From UBA1847 sp942492205 (lineage in GTDB: Bacteria > Pseudomonadota > Gammaproteobacteria > Steroidobacterales > Woeseiaceae): a stretch of 64,000 bases of DNA. The stretch is taken from NCBI GenBank assembly GCA_942492205.1, contig CALODT010000003.1, forward strand, positions 372,001-436,000, in the 5' to 3' direction. The notes below the pieces were generated by a model. It saw only the letters and a program-made list of their open reading frames with translations, ran no database searches and was not told where the DNA came from. Positions 34,525-43,013 of the stretch are shown here, piece by piece. The position numbers were made by a program, and so were the translations under genes. Position 1 is the first letter of the stretch; the number at the start of each line of letters is the position of its first letter.

Positions 34525-35532
34525 ATGTTGCCCGTCATACTGCTTGGAACCGAGAGATCGGGAACCAACCTGTTGCGCAGGTACCTTGCTGCCCACAGCG
34601 AGATTGCGTGTCCCCCACCGGCCGGGCTTATTTCGCCATTGGCTAGCTGTAGCCATCTGTATCTGGACAAACGGATTGGCGACGACGGCGTTGCGCACTG
34701 GGCCAAAGCCGCGCTAGCGCTAATTGACGCCCACCCGGCTGACTGGGACGTACCCATTTCGGTCGACGATATCTTGTCCCGTCGCATCGGCGATTCGCAC
34801 TGGGACCTTTTCAGGGCGGTCAACGAGCACTACGCTCGGCATGAACTCGCCACAACCTGGTTCAGCAAAGAGCCGGAAGCCATACACTTTTTCGCCGACC
34901 TGATAGCGTATTTGCCGGACGCGAAGTTCATTTACCTGGTAAGAGATGGCCGAGATGTTGCCGCCTCGATGTTGCGGGGTGGCGTTCACGAGCAGCATGT
35001 TTACGGTGCGGCAATGCGATGGCAACGTGATCAAGCGGCAGGCATCGCGCTGCTGGAAGACCCGTCGTTGCGTGAGAGAATTTACCTTGTCAAATATGAG
35101 GATTTTATTTCCGACCATGAGACCGAAGTATTCAAGATCTTTGATTTCATCGGGTGCGCAAGAGACGAGAAAGTCTTCGCGTCGCACAGGAACGCCAGGA
35201 TTGAAAAGCAAACCAAGGACTCGAAGCTTTGGGAAAACCTGGGCCAGCCAGTAAGGGCCGACAACTATGGCAACTACAAAGGGCGCCTCAGCGCGTCAGA
35301 AATCGCGATATTTGAGACAGTCGCAAGGGACCCATTAGTATATTTTGGCTATGAGAGAGAAACCAGCGAACCGCGCCCGCTGACCACCGCGACCAGGCTT
35401 CGAATCAGGATTGAGACAGTCCTCAATATCCTGAGGAACCGGTTTGACAAGGCTATCCGTAGAGAGAACAGAATCCGAAGGAAGTTTGGAGCTGTCGCGA
35501 AGCGAATAGGCGCTGGCAAGCCATTTGATTAG
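34525..35532 (+). CDS. Sulfotransferase-family protein
   Basis: A 335-residue protein with the PAPS 5'-phosphosulfate loop at the N-terminus (LLGTERSGTNLLRRYL, about residues 5-20) and the 3'-phosphate motif YLVRDGRDVAASML (about 135-148), as in sulfotransferases. The acceptor is unknown; related bacterial enzymes modify polysaccharides or lipids. The ATG chosen places the loop at the usual distance from the N-terminus, although a GTG 54 bases upstream is also in frame; neither has a good ribosome site. The 3' part looks more AT-rich than its neighbours, and guaA-tadA is an odd place for it, suggesting acquisition. Confidence 0.8.
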   Translation: MLPVILLGTERSGTNLLRRYLAAHSEIACPPPAGLISPLASCSHLYLDKRIGDDGVAHWAKAALALIDAHPADWDVPISVDDILSRRIGDSHWDLFRAVNEHYARHELATTWFSKEPEAIHFFADLIAYLPDAKFIYLVRDGRDVAASMLRGGVHEQHVYGAAMRWQRDQAAGIALLEDPSLRERIYLVKYEDFISDHETEVFKIFDFIGCARDEKVFASHRNARIEKQTKDSKLWENLGQPVRADNYGNYKGRLSASEIAIFETVARDPLVYFGYERETSEPRPLTTATRLRIRIETVLNILRNRFDKAIRRENRIRRKFGAVAKRIGAGKPFD

Positions 35533-35714
35533 AGGGCCAACGTTTCCTCGTTGAAGCGCCAATAAACTTTACGCGTGCGTTTACGGCGCATGAAGAACCA
35601 CGATCAGGTAGCTTTGGTGCGACCGCGATCGCAGGGAAAATGCCGACCGCCATGCGAAACCGACAAGTATCTGTCGCGCTGTTAGCGAATCTTCCACAGG
35701 AGTCCGATGCGAAT

Positions 35715-36179
35715 ATGAGTTACGCCGAACATGACTTCGCAGCCATGCGAGCTGCACTTGCGCAGGCGGGCATCGCCGCAGATGCTGGTGAAATTCCGGT
35801 GGGTGCCGTCGTTACCATTGACGGTGATATCGTCGCTGCTGCACACAACCGGTCGATACTGGACTCTGACCCTAGCGCTCACGCGGAGATCGTTGCGTTG
35901 CGCGCGGCGTCCTCGGCGCTGGGTAACTACCGCATTCCGGCGGCAACGCTTTATGTCACGCTCGAGCCCTGTGTCATGTGTGTCGGCGCGATCGCTCAAG
36001 CGAGGGTAGGCCGGGTCGTGTTCGGTGCGTATGACCAGAAAGCCGGCGCGCTGGGTACGGCGACGGACCTGTCGGGTTCTATAGCGCTGAATCATCGCTT
36101 CGAGATCAATGGCGGCTTGCTGGCAGAGGAGTGCGGTGCGCTTCTGCGGGCGTTTTTCGCCGCCCGCCGAAAACAATAG
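35715..36179 (+). CDS. tadA: tRNA-specific adenosine deaminase TadA
   Basis: A 154-residue zinc deaminase that converts A34 to inosine in tRNA-Arg(ACG). The catalytic HAEIVALR (about residues 56-63, His ligand and Glu) and PCVMCVGAI (about 86-94, two Cys ligands) are intact. The frame opens 25 codons earlier, but the chosen ATG gives a standard N-terminus and has AGGAG upstream, though spaced about 12 bases. It is convergent with mltF, separated by 17 bases. Confidence 0.94.
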   Translation: MSYAEHDFAAMRAALAQAGIAADAGEIPVGAVVTIDGDIVAAAHNRSILDSDPSAHAEIVALRAASSALGNYRIPAATLYVTLEPCVMCVGAIAQARVGRVVFGAYDQKAGALGTATDLSGSIALNHRFEINGGLLAEECGALLRAFFAARRKQ

Positions 36180-36196
36180 ACGGCAGCGACGACGTC

Positions 36197-37636
36197 TCAG
36201 GCGGATTCTTCGGGCGCTTCCGGCTCGCTGGACTCGAACAGATCCAGCTGCTCTTCGAGCGTGTCCGGCACGCTCTCGTCAAGATCCTCTGTGGATTCTT
36301 CGTTGGCTGTTAGCCACTTCAGGATGTTGTAGTAAGCGCGAATATTGTTGACGTAGAGGACCGGTTCCCAGCCTCTCGCATAGCCGGTAGGCAGGCGCGA
36401 ATACCACTTGCGCTGCGCGAGCAGCGGCAGCGCTTTGCGAAGGTCGATCCAGGAGTCAGGATTGCCGCCCTGCCACTCGACGATCATGCGGGCGCTCTTC
36501 AGATGATTGAAGCCGACGTTATAGGCGGCGAGCGCCATGAATGTCCGGTCTGGCTCCGGAACCGAATCGGCGACGCGTTCGGTCTGGCGGACGAAGTAGC
36601 GGGCGCCGCCGAAGATACTGCTTTCAGGGTCGACCCGGTCCTCGATATCGAGGTAATCAGCCGTTGCTTCGGTGAGCATCATGATGCCGCGCACGCCTGT
36701 CGGGGATACGGCCTGGGCACGCCAGTGGGATTCCTGGTAGCCGATGGCGGCCAGCAGTCGCCAATCGACGCCCCATTGACGCCCCGCCTCCTCGAACATC
36801 GCACGATATCGCGGCAGCCGGCTCTCGTAGTGGCGAATGAAATTGCGCGTGCCAACGTAATCGAATTTGCGTGTGTGGCCGAAGTAGCGGTCCTGCACGG
36901 TCGCAACCAGGCCGTTGCGCTGCGAATCGATGAGAAACTCATCCGCCCGGGCGAGCAGGGAATCCCCCGCGCCCTTGGGAAACGCCCAGGCAATGGGGTC
37001 GCCGATCTCGAGGTCCAGGGCGACGCGCAGGTCCGGGTAGAAGTGGCGCTGGATGGCGAAGTCCGGGCTATCCGCGACCGTGAGGTCGACCTCGTCCATC
37101 GCAACCTTGGCCAGCAGATCGGCAAACTCGACGTCGGCATTCTCGGTCCAGCTCAGCTCGGGATACGCGGTCTTCAATGAAGCCAGCAGATCCACGTGAC
37201 TGCTGCTGGCGACTACCTCAATCGAGCGATCGAAGACATCCTCGATGGCGCGCGGCTTGCCGTCGCCGAGCTTGTAGACGAGATGGACGTTGACCGACTT
37301 GTACGGGTGACCGAAATGCAGATGCTCGCGGCGCGATTCCGTAATCGATAAACCAGCGGCGGCCATGTGGGCTTCGCCGGACAGTAGTTTTGGCAGTATC
37401 TCGGAAACGCTATCGACGGGTTCGATAAGCAGCTCAACGCCCAGCTCGTCCGCGAATGCTTTCGCGAGATCGTATTCGGGTCCGCTGGGACCGTTTGGGC
37501 CAATCGTGTAGGAGGTGGGGCTGTCACGCGAGACAACCCGCAGCTCACCAATTTCGAGCACCTGCTCGAGTATGGATGGCGGCGATGAACAGGTGCCGAG
37601 TAACCCCCCCAGCGCGATGATGATCAGGATACGCAC
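36197..37636 (-). CDS. mltF: Membrane-bound lytic murein transglycosylase F
   Basis: A 479-residue lipoprotein with a signal peptide ending in GTCSS (lipidated Cys about residue 16), a periplasmic substrate-binding-protein-like domain (about 30-265) and a C-terminal soluble-lytic-transglycosylase domain whose catalytic Glu lies in IGYQESHWRAQAVSPTGVRGIMML (about residue 302). It cleaves peptidoglycan glycan strands from the outer-membrane side. The acidic C-terminal tail (about 450-479) is an addition common in the family. The tRNA-Ser repeat region begins upstream. Confidence 0.94.
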   Translation of the reverse strand: MRILIIIALGGLLGTCSSPPSILEQVLEIGELRVVSRDSPTSYTIGPNGPSGPEYDLAKAFADELGVELLIEPVDSVSEILPKLLSGEAHMAAAGLSITESRREHLHFGHPYKSVNVHLVYKLGDGKPRAIEDVFDRSIEVVASSSHVDLLASLKTAYPELSWTENADVEFADLLAKVAMDEVDLTVADSPDFAIQRHFYPDLRVALDLEIGDPIAWAFPKGAGDSLLARADEFLIDSQRNGLVATVQDRYFGHTRKFDYVGTRNFIRHYESRLPRYRAMFEEAGRQWGVDWRLLAAIGYQESHWRAQAVSPTGVRGIMMLTEATADYLDIEDRVDPESSIFGGARYFVRQTERVADSVPEPDRTFMALAAYNVGFNHLKSARMIVEWQGGNPDSWIDLRKALPLLAQRKWYSRLPTGYARGWEPVLYVNNIRAYYNILKWLTANEESTEDLDESVPDTLEEQLDLFESSEPEAPEESA

Positions 37637-37774
37637 ACCTGTAAGGCTACCTCAGCCGACCCCAGATTTCAGCGATCCCGGCGCAATCCAGGGCTTCGAT
37701 TTGCTGGCTAAAGGAAGGCCCATTGCGTAAAATCCGCAGCCCCGCAAGGGACTGCAGATAAACGCGGAACCTGT

Positions 37775-37963
37775 GGCGAGGTGCCAGGGTGGTCGACAAA
37801 ATCGCCGGGAGCGATTTTGAACCGCGAAAGCGGCCCGCAGGGCGGCGGACACTATGTCCGCCGTTAATGGGCCTGATTCGACCAAACGGCAAAGCCGTTT
37901 AGGACGCACGCAGTGCGCCCCCGAAGGGGTGAGGAGCGAAGCGACGAATCAAATCAGGTGTAC
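37775..37963 (+). repeat. Shattered tRNA-Ser copy interrupted by two 70-nt hairpin inserts
   Basis: Three pieces of the neighbouring tRNA-Ser occur in order: 37775-37796 (5' acceptor and D-arm, two mismatches in 22), 37867-37881 (15 exact bases up to the anticodon loop) and 37952-37963 (12 exact bases of the 3' anticodon arm and variable region). Each break falls directly after TCGA, the sequence present in the D-loop and anticodon loop. The inserts, 37797-37866 and 37882-37951, are each 70 nt and packed with small inverted repeats (AAAATCGC/GCGATTTT, CCGC-GAAA-GCGG, GGCGGAC/GTCCGCC; AAACGGC/GCCGTTT, GGCGCAC-type, CCCC/GGGG). It cannot make a working tRNA. Confidence 0.75.
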
Positions 37964-38005
37964 TGACGTCCGCAGGACGTCTGTCGAGTTACAATCGAAG
38001 TTCAA

Positions 38006-38096
<91 letters not shown>

Positions 38097-38102
38097 AAAT
38101 AT

Positions 38103-38134
38103 AAAAGGCCCCTTTCGGGGCCTTTTGTATTTTT
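38103..38134 (+). terminator. Rho-independent terminator of tRNA-Ser
   Basis: AAAAGGCCCC and GGGGCCTTTT form a ten-base-pair stem with loop TTTC, followed by GTATTTTT. It starts six bases after the tRNA CCA. Confidence 0.9.
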
Positions 38135-38234
38135 GCCGAGTAGGTTGAGGACTTCGGACCCTGTTCGACGGGCGCAGCCGCACAGCGGCATGCCCGGTCG
38201 CGAAGCGACAATCCCACCCTCTCCGCCAAAATAT

Positions 38235-38266
38235 AAAAGGCCCCTTTCGGGGCCTTTTGTATTTTT
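38235..38266 (+). terminator. Duplicate of the tRNA-Ser terminator
   Basis: Identical ten-base-pair stem, TTTC loop and T-rich tail as the terminator after the intact tRNA, carried in the second repeat unit 132 bases downstream. Confidence 0.85.
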
Positions 38267-38370
38267 GCCGAGTGGGTTGAGGACTTCGGACCCTGTTCGA
38301 CCAACGCAGCCGCGCAGCGGCATGTTGGCAGGGAGCTCGCGTAGCGAGCAAGCTGAATCCCACCCTGACG

Positions 38371-38410
38371 AAACAAAAAGGCGCCCGCACAAGGGGCGCC
38401 TGTTCGTTTT
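38371..38410. terminator. Bidirectional terminator between repeats and delta-carbonic anhydrase gene
   Basis: GGCGCCC and GGGCGCC form a perfect seven-base-pair stem with loop GCACAAG. A-rich sequence lies on one side and TGTTCGTTTT on the other, so it can end the minus-strand carbonic anhydrase transcript and read-through from the tRNA side. Confidence 0.75.
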
Positions 38411-38433
38411 CCGACCCCTGGAATGCTATGGCG

Positions 38434-39270
38434 CTACTGCGGCTCGATCGGAGACAGGAGTTCGGGTGCCGTGACGAGCTGACGCACACCGTGCGACTTG
38501 GTCTCGTTGAAGACGTTGCTCTCGGCCCAGGCATGCAGTGAGTGAATATTCAGCTTTGCGCATTGCGGACGAACACTCCAGGTTACCTGAGCGGGAGAAC
38601 ATGCGGACTGTGTGTAGCTCGGTCCGGTGGTAGATCCGCGGAAGAGCACGGGCTGACCCGTATCGGCGGGAATCGCCTTTGCTTGATGAAGGCCATTGAC
38701 GACATTGCCACCATAGGCCATATCCATGAAGTCCAGTGCCGAATCGTCATTGACCACCAGAAACACCTGCGCCTCGACCCGCAGCAAGGGGTCCTGGCAG
38801 TTCTCCGGTACACAGGCTCCAAGGCCTTCGCCTGGGGTTGCCGCGCAGGAAGTGTGCACCCAATGGACCTCAATCGTCTGACCTGGCTCGACTCCCGAAT
38901 AGGCACCCGGGGCGGGAGAGAGCTCTGCCTCGGTAAGTTCCGTCGCGCCGTTGCATGCGTAACCGCCGCTATCTGTCGCGTCGACAAATACGCTGAAGCC
39001 GGGGCCCTTATGCTCCGCATTGGTGTGCGTGTGGATATTACACAGGTTCATCTCGGCGGGCGGCGGAGCGATTGGGAACAGCACTTCGTTGAGTCCGACA
39101 GTGTTCGAGATATCTCGCGGTGTCTGAGGGCCCGCGTCGAGGCAAAGCTCCGAAGCCGCTGCCTGGGTTTCCGGCGCTGCGGCGCCGTCATCCGGTGCCT
39201 CCGTATTGCTCGCTTTAGTACATGCACTGATCGTCATCATGGCCAGGACTGCTATGCCAACTGTTCTCAT
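38434..39270 (-). CDS. Delta-class carbonic anhydrase-like lipoprotein
   Basis: A 278-residue exported protein: signal peptide ending in a lipobox (ISAC, Cys about residue 17), a Thr/Glu/Ala-rich linker, then a domain matching bacterial delta-class carbonic anhydrase-like proteins, with LCNIHTHTNAEHKG (about 76-89), TIEVHWVHTSC (about 131-141) and LVVNDDSALDF, plus a C-terminal CSPAQVTWSVRPQCAKL. Clustered His residues would bind zinc for CO2 hydration at the cell surface; activity is inferred. ATG four codons into the frame is chosen because GGAG lies just before it. It sits alone inside the tRNA-Ser repeat field, so it may be mobile cargo. Confidence 0.8.
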   Translation of the reverse strand: MRTVGIAVLAMMTISACTKASNTEAPDDGAAAPETQAAASELCLDAGPQTPRDISNTVGLNEVLFPIAPPPAEMNLCNIHTHTNAEHKGPGFSVFVDATDSGGYACNGATELTEAELSPAPGAYSGVEPGQTIEVHWVHTSCAATPGEGLGACVPENCQDPLLRVEAQVFLVVNDDSALDFMDMAYGGNVVNGLHQAKAIPADTGQPVLFRGSTTGPSYTQSACSPAQVTWSVRPQCAKLNIHSLHAWAESNVFNETKSHGVRQLVTAPELLSPIEPQ

Positions 39271-39880
39271 TTTGAGCTCCATTCGGGTTTCTGATTACTT
39301 AACCTCTGGATTGGACTCTAAAATAAAGCGGTCCGCAAGTCTGCCGAAGGCGCAAGCGCTGTTGCATTTTGTTACAAAGTGCTGGACTCAAGCGTGCGAC
39401 CGGCAGGAACAGAAGATCAAGTTCGCCATGCTCGGATTACGCCCCTCTCCTTCACGTAGCGCCGGCGGCGGTCCCCGGCGCGCACTCGCTGGAGAGCATC
39501 GTCCGCGTAGGACTTGCTGCACGGCCGAAATATGGAAGGCACTTACGGGGCCTTTTGTGTTTTTGCCGTGGGGGTATCGGTGTTCGAAGCCTGTTCGAGT
39601 CAAGCAGCGGCTTAGCCACCAGTGACGACGCGAAGCGTGCATCCCACCCCCTCCACCCGAAGATGAGAAGGCTCGGTTCACGGGATTCCGTGTTACCGCA
39701 AGCGTCCTGGCGTTCGCACCCATGGGTTCGACAGTCTCTGCAGCACGCCGGCCCTTCTTTGCCGTTCGTTGCCGACCTGATACTTATACTGATTGACGCT
39801 CCCTGGACCGCATGCAATAAGGGCCTCGACAGTGCTGAAGGTACATCTCCTTTACTTGCAGGTACGGCGAGGTAAGCAAC
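39271..39880. other. Gene-free interval with degenerate repeat
   Basis: No convincing gene is present. The stretch 39271-39523 has only weak features. A decayed copy of the tRNA-tail/terminator repeat fills 39524-39658. Between 39659 and 39880 a TATACT at 39785-39790 and a TTGACG at 39793-39798 are isolated promoter-like words without good partners, so the promoter of the downstream operon is not identified. Confidence 0.6.
39524..39658 (+). repeat. Degenerate copy of the tRNA-Ser tail/terminator/hairpin repeat
   Basis: The sequence follows the repeat units beside tRNA-Ser: GCCGAAATATGGAAGG, an eroded terminator (GGGGCCTTTTGTGTTTTT), GCCG, then CCTGTTCGA, a 42-nt insert with a GTCA/TGAC outer pairing and an ACGC-GAA-GCGT hairpin, and finally ATCCCACCCCCTCCACCC resembling the tRNA 3' end. 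It lies on the far side of the carbonic anhydrase gene. Confidence 0.7.
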
Positions 39881-40162
39881 ATGACACATTCTCAGGCCAC
39901 GGGTGACAACAGGTACCTGTTCAAGCGGAACAATACCTGGTGGGTGAAGCTCGCCGTGCCGCGCCAGTTTCGCGGGGTTCTTGGCTACGATCTACGACGC
40001 TCATTGCATACCAGCGACATTGAGGCCGCCCGCGATGCACGCTGGGCGGCGATTGAAAAATTTCGCAGCGAAATTGACAAGGTCCAGGCACAGCCTGGCG
40101 CGCAGGGCGCGGGAAGCGCTGCGTCCGCGACGCCCGTTGACGAGACCGACGCCGGAGAACAA
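39881..40162 (+). pseudogene. Tyrosine-recombinase N-terminal remnant, in frame with korA
   Basis: The 94 codons before the likely korA start encode RYLFKRNNTWWVKLAVPRQF and RRSLHTSDIEAARDARWAAIEKF, the N-terminal DUF6538-type DNA-binding segment found on phage-like integrases, followed by an Ala/Gly-rich stretch. No core or catalytic recombinase domain exists. It has its own ATG with GAGGTAAG before it and runs without a stop into the 2-oxoacid oxidoreductase. Either it is a dead fragment read through by chance or the oxidoreductase carries an extra N-terminal domain. Confidence 0.7.
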
Positions 40163-42043
40163 ATGCAGAAAGGACTGCGTAAGGTTGACCAGCACATCAT
40201 TGAAATCGTCAGCGACTCCGGCGAGGGCGCGCAAAAATGCGGGCAGATTCTTGGTCTCGTCAGCGGCAAGATGGGCAACGGGGTCTGGACGGTCGAGATA
40301 ATCCCGGCAGAAATTCAGCCGCCCGCGCGTGAACGGCAGGGCGCAAGCGGCATCCGTGTGCGCATGGGCTCGACGTACATCACCAACATGGGCGACGAAG
40401 CCGATATGGTCGTCGCTTTCAACGAGCAGGTGTTGTACTCACGCATTTCCAATCGAGCCTACCGCCCGGGCACCGTGGTATTGCTCGAGAATATGTGGGC
40501 TGAGGACCCGGACGAGAAGATCCGCAACCAGTATCGCGACGCGCTGGCCGATTTCCAAGAGCGCGGACTGATCGTGCATGAACTCCCGATACAGCAGGAG
40601 TGCCTGAAGCTGGTAAGTAATCCACGCAAGGGCAAGAACATGTTCGTCCTGGGTATGCTCTGCCGGATTTATCACCGCGATGTCGACAAGGCGAAAGACG
40701 AGATCACCAAGATTTTTCGGCGCAAGAGCGACAAGGTCATCAAGATCAATCACGACCTTTTCGATGCCGGCTACGCGTTCGCCCGTGACAATCTTGACTA
40801 CGAATTCCAGATAGATCCCGCTGACGATGCGCGCCTGTCGTCGGCTGTCGTCGTCAACGGCAACACGGCCGTGGGCCTTGGCGTCATGGCGTCCGGCATA
40901 GAGCTGGTTTCGATGTATCCAATCACCCCTGCTACGTCGGCCTCGCACTACCTTGCGGACGACTTTCACCTGACCGGTGGCTTTGTCCACCAGGCGGAAG
41001 ATGAAATTGCCGCGATTGGTTTCGCGATCGGTGCGTCCTACGCAGGCAAAACAGCCTGTACGATCACATCCGGCCCCGGCATGGCGTTGAAGACCGAGAT
41101 GATCGGTCTCGCCGTCATGGCAGAAGTCCCGCTGGTTATCGTCGACGTGCAGCGCGGCGGACCGTCAACCGGTTTGCCGACCAAGGTGGAACAAGGCGAT
41201 CTGCTGTCCTGCCTGTACGGAGCGCCGGGCGATTCACCCAAGATCGTCGTCTCTGCAGCCACGATAGCCGAGTGCTTTCACTTCGTCATCATGGCGCGGA
41301 AACTGGCAGAGTCCTTTCGTGGTCCGGTCATCGTGCTAACCGACGCCAACCTTGCAACCGGCGTACAGCCGATCGAACGGCCGGAGGCGCACGAAGAATG
41401 GTTCGCTCCCCCAGTGGATCAGTCGGATTGGGATAAGAACGTCCTGCCGTATAGCTGGGATGACAAGACCGGCTTGTCCGAGCGTCCTGTCCCAGGCATG
41501 CGCGGCGGCGAGTACATCCTGACAGGCCTTGCGCATAACCGTAACAGCAAGATTGCCTACGACACCGCGTCCAACCAGGAAGGCATGAACATGCGCAGCC
41601 GCAAGCTGGCGGCACTGGCCGCGACCTTGAAACCGCCCGAGGTGCACGGCGACGACAGCGGCGACCTGCTCATCGTGGGCTGGGGTTCGACGCTTGGCGC
41701 TATCGAGGAAGCGGTCGACCGCGCGCGCGCAAAGGGCAAGAGCGTGTCGTCAGTTCACCTGAGATTCCTGTCGCCGATGGAGCCGGGGTTGAAGAAGATC
41801 TTCTCGCGCTTCAAGAAAGTGATGACGATCGAGATCAACTACAGCGACCCGCCCGATGCACCGCTGATTACGCCTGAAAACCGTCGTTACGCACAGCTCG
41901 CACTGGTGCTGCGCGCGCACACGCTGATGGACATCGATTGCTGGTCCATTGTGCCGGGTCATCCGCTGCAGCCCGGGATGATCGGCAAAGTCATTGACTC
42001 GAATCTCACGAACATCGAAGGAGCAGAACCATGTTCGGCTTAA
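40163..42043 (+). CDS. korA: 2-oxoacid:ferredoxin oxidoreductase, fused gamma-alpha subunit (KorA-like)
   Basis: A 626-residue subunit combining the gamma domain (about residues 8-190: IIEIVSDSGEGAQKCGQIL, VWTVEIIPAEIQPPA) and the alpha domain (about 230-600: MYPITPATSASHYL, HQAEDEIAAIGFAIGASYAGK, TSGPGMALKTEMIGLA). With KorB it interconverts a 2-oxoacid plus CoA and acyl-CoA plus CO2, using ferredoxin; 2-oxoglutarate is likely but not proven. This ATG has GGAG five bases upstream and gives the usual N-terminus; the frame continues 94 codons further 5' into a recombinase remnant. It overlaps korB by 13 bases and heads a ~15-kb operon ending with rnfA and a small gene. Confidence 0.92.
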   Translation: MQKGLRKVDQHIIEIVSDSGEGAQKCGQILGLVSGKMGNGVWTVEIIPAEIQPPARERQGASGIRVRMGSTYITNMGDEADMVVAFNEQVLYSRISNRAYRPGTVVLLENMWAEDPDEKIRNQYRDALADFQERGLIVHELPIQQECLKLVSNPRKGKNMFVLGMLCRIYHRDVDKAKDEITKIFRRKSDKVIKINHDLFDAGYAFARDNLDYEFQIDPADDARLSSAVVVNGNTAVGLGVMASGIELVSMYPITPATSASHYLADDFHLTGGFVHQAEDEIAAIGFAIGASYAGKTACTITSGPGMALKTEMIGLAVMAEVPLVIVDVQRGGPSTGLPTKVEQGDLLSCLYGAPGDSPKIVVSAATIAECFHFVIMARKLAESFRGPVIVLTDANLATGVQPIERPEAHEEWFAPPVDQSDWDKNVLPYSWDDKTGLSERPVPGMRGGEYILTGLAHNRNSKIAYDTASNQEGMNMRSRKLAALAATLKPPEVHGDDSGDLLIVGWGSTLGAIEEAVDRARAKGKSVSSVHLRFLSPMEPGLKKIFSRFKKVMTIEINYSDPPDAPLITPENRRYAQLALVLRAHTLMDIDCWSIVPGHPLQPGMIGKVIDSNLTNIEGAEPCSA

Positions 42044-42984
42044 AAGGTGACTGGTCCCTCGAGGTCAAGGAACGCTATTTTACCCTTGAAGATTACAGTG
42101 GCGCCGAGCCACGTTGGTGCACCGGATGTGGTGACCACGGCATTCTCGCTGCCGTGCACAGGGTCTGTCGGGATTCGCAGGTCAAACCGGAAAAAACGGT
42201 AGCGGTATCCGGTATCGGCTGCTCCAGTCGTCTGCCGCATTACATGAAGACCTACGGGTTCCATGGATTGCATGGGCGCGCGCTACCGGTCGCCTGCGGC
42301 GTCAAATCGCGGCGCCCCGATCTCGATGTCTGGGTGGCCACTGGCGATGGCGACTGTTTCTCTATCGGCGCAGCGCATTGGATTCACGCGATGCGCTACA
42401 ACATGGATATCACGATGCTGGTATTCGATAACGGCATCTACGGATTGACCAAGAAGCAGACCTCACCGACGACGCCGCTCGACATACCGACCAACACGCA
42501 CCCCTTCGGTGCCTTGTTGCCGCCGCTCAACCCGCTGACAGTAACGCTCGGTATCACCAATATTTCTTTCGTTGCGCAGATTGTCGACTGGAACGCGCCG
42601 CTGCGCCATGAGGTGATCAAGAAAGCGCACGAGCACAAGGGCACCAGTTTCGTGCGCATCATTCAGCGCTGCCCGGTCTATGTCGAGGCTATCGGCAAAA
42701 GTCTTCAGGACGAACCGGCACGCATGCAGCTGCTCACGCACGAAAAAGGCGTGCAGGTCGATGACTCGGTCAAGCGACTGTTCCCGAATCATGCCGAACA
42801 CGATCCATCGGACCTTGCCGCCGCACGCGCGCTTGCGGAGGATAGCTCGGTATTGCCGCTTGGCATTCTTTATCACAACCCGGATGCACCGCGCTACGAC
42901 CTGATGTCGTCGGTCGGCATGCAAATGACCGTTGACGACAAGATCGCCGGGCTCAACCAGGCCCTGGATCAGTTCGCCATCTAG
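42031..42984 (+). CDS. korB: 2-oxoacid:ferredoxin oxidoreductase beta subunit (KorB-like)
   Basis: A 317-residue TPP-binding subunit. RWCTGCGDHGILAAV (about residues 28-42) supplies cluster cysteines, another Cys is in VSGIGCSSRLPHY, and the TPP/Mg motif is VATGDGDCFSIGAAH (about 102-116) followed by DNGIYGLTKKQTSPTTP. The catalytic apparatus looks complete, in contrast to the two NifJ-like proteins downstream. An extension of ~45 residues at the C-terminus (SSVLPLGILYHNPDAPRYD) is typical of bacterial KorB. It overlaps korA and is followed by the 819-residue protein after 29 bases. Confidence 0.93.
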   Translation: MFGLKGDWSLEVKERYFTLEDYSGAEPRWCTGCGDHGILAAVHRVCRDSQVKPEKTVAVSGIGCSSRLPHYMKTYGFHGLHGRALPVACGVKSRRPDLDVWVATGDGDCFSIGAAHWIHAMRYNMDITMLVFDNGIYGLTKKQTSPTTPLDIPTNTHPFGALLPPLNPLTVTLGITNISFVAQIVDWNAPLRHEVIKKAHEHKGTSFVRIIQRCPVYVEAIGKSLQDEPARMQLLTHEKGVQVDDSVKRLFPNHAEHDPSDLAAARALAEDSSVLPLGILYHNPDAPRYDLMSSVGMQMTVDDKIAGLNQALDQFAI

Positions 42985-43013
42985 GCGCTTATTAAACACA
43001 CCGGATTGACGAG

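Noticed and set aside
39785..39820. Promoter for the kor-rnf operon
   Set aside because: TATACT and TTGACG words are present but neither has a properly spaced partner.
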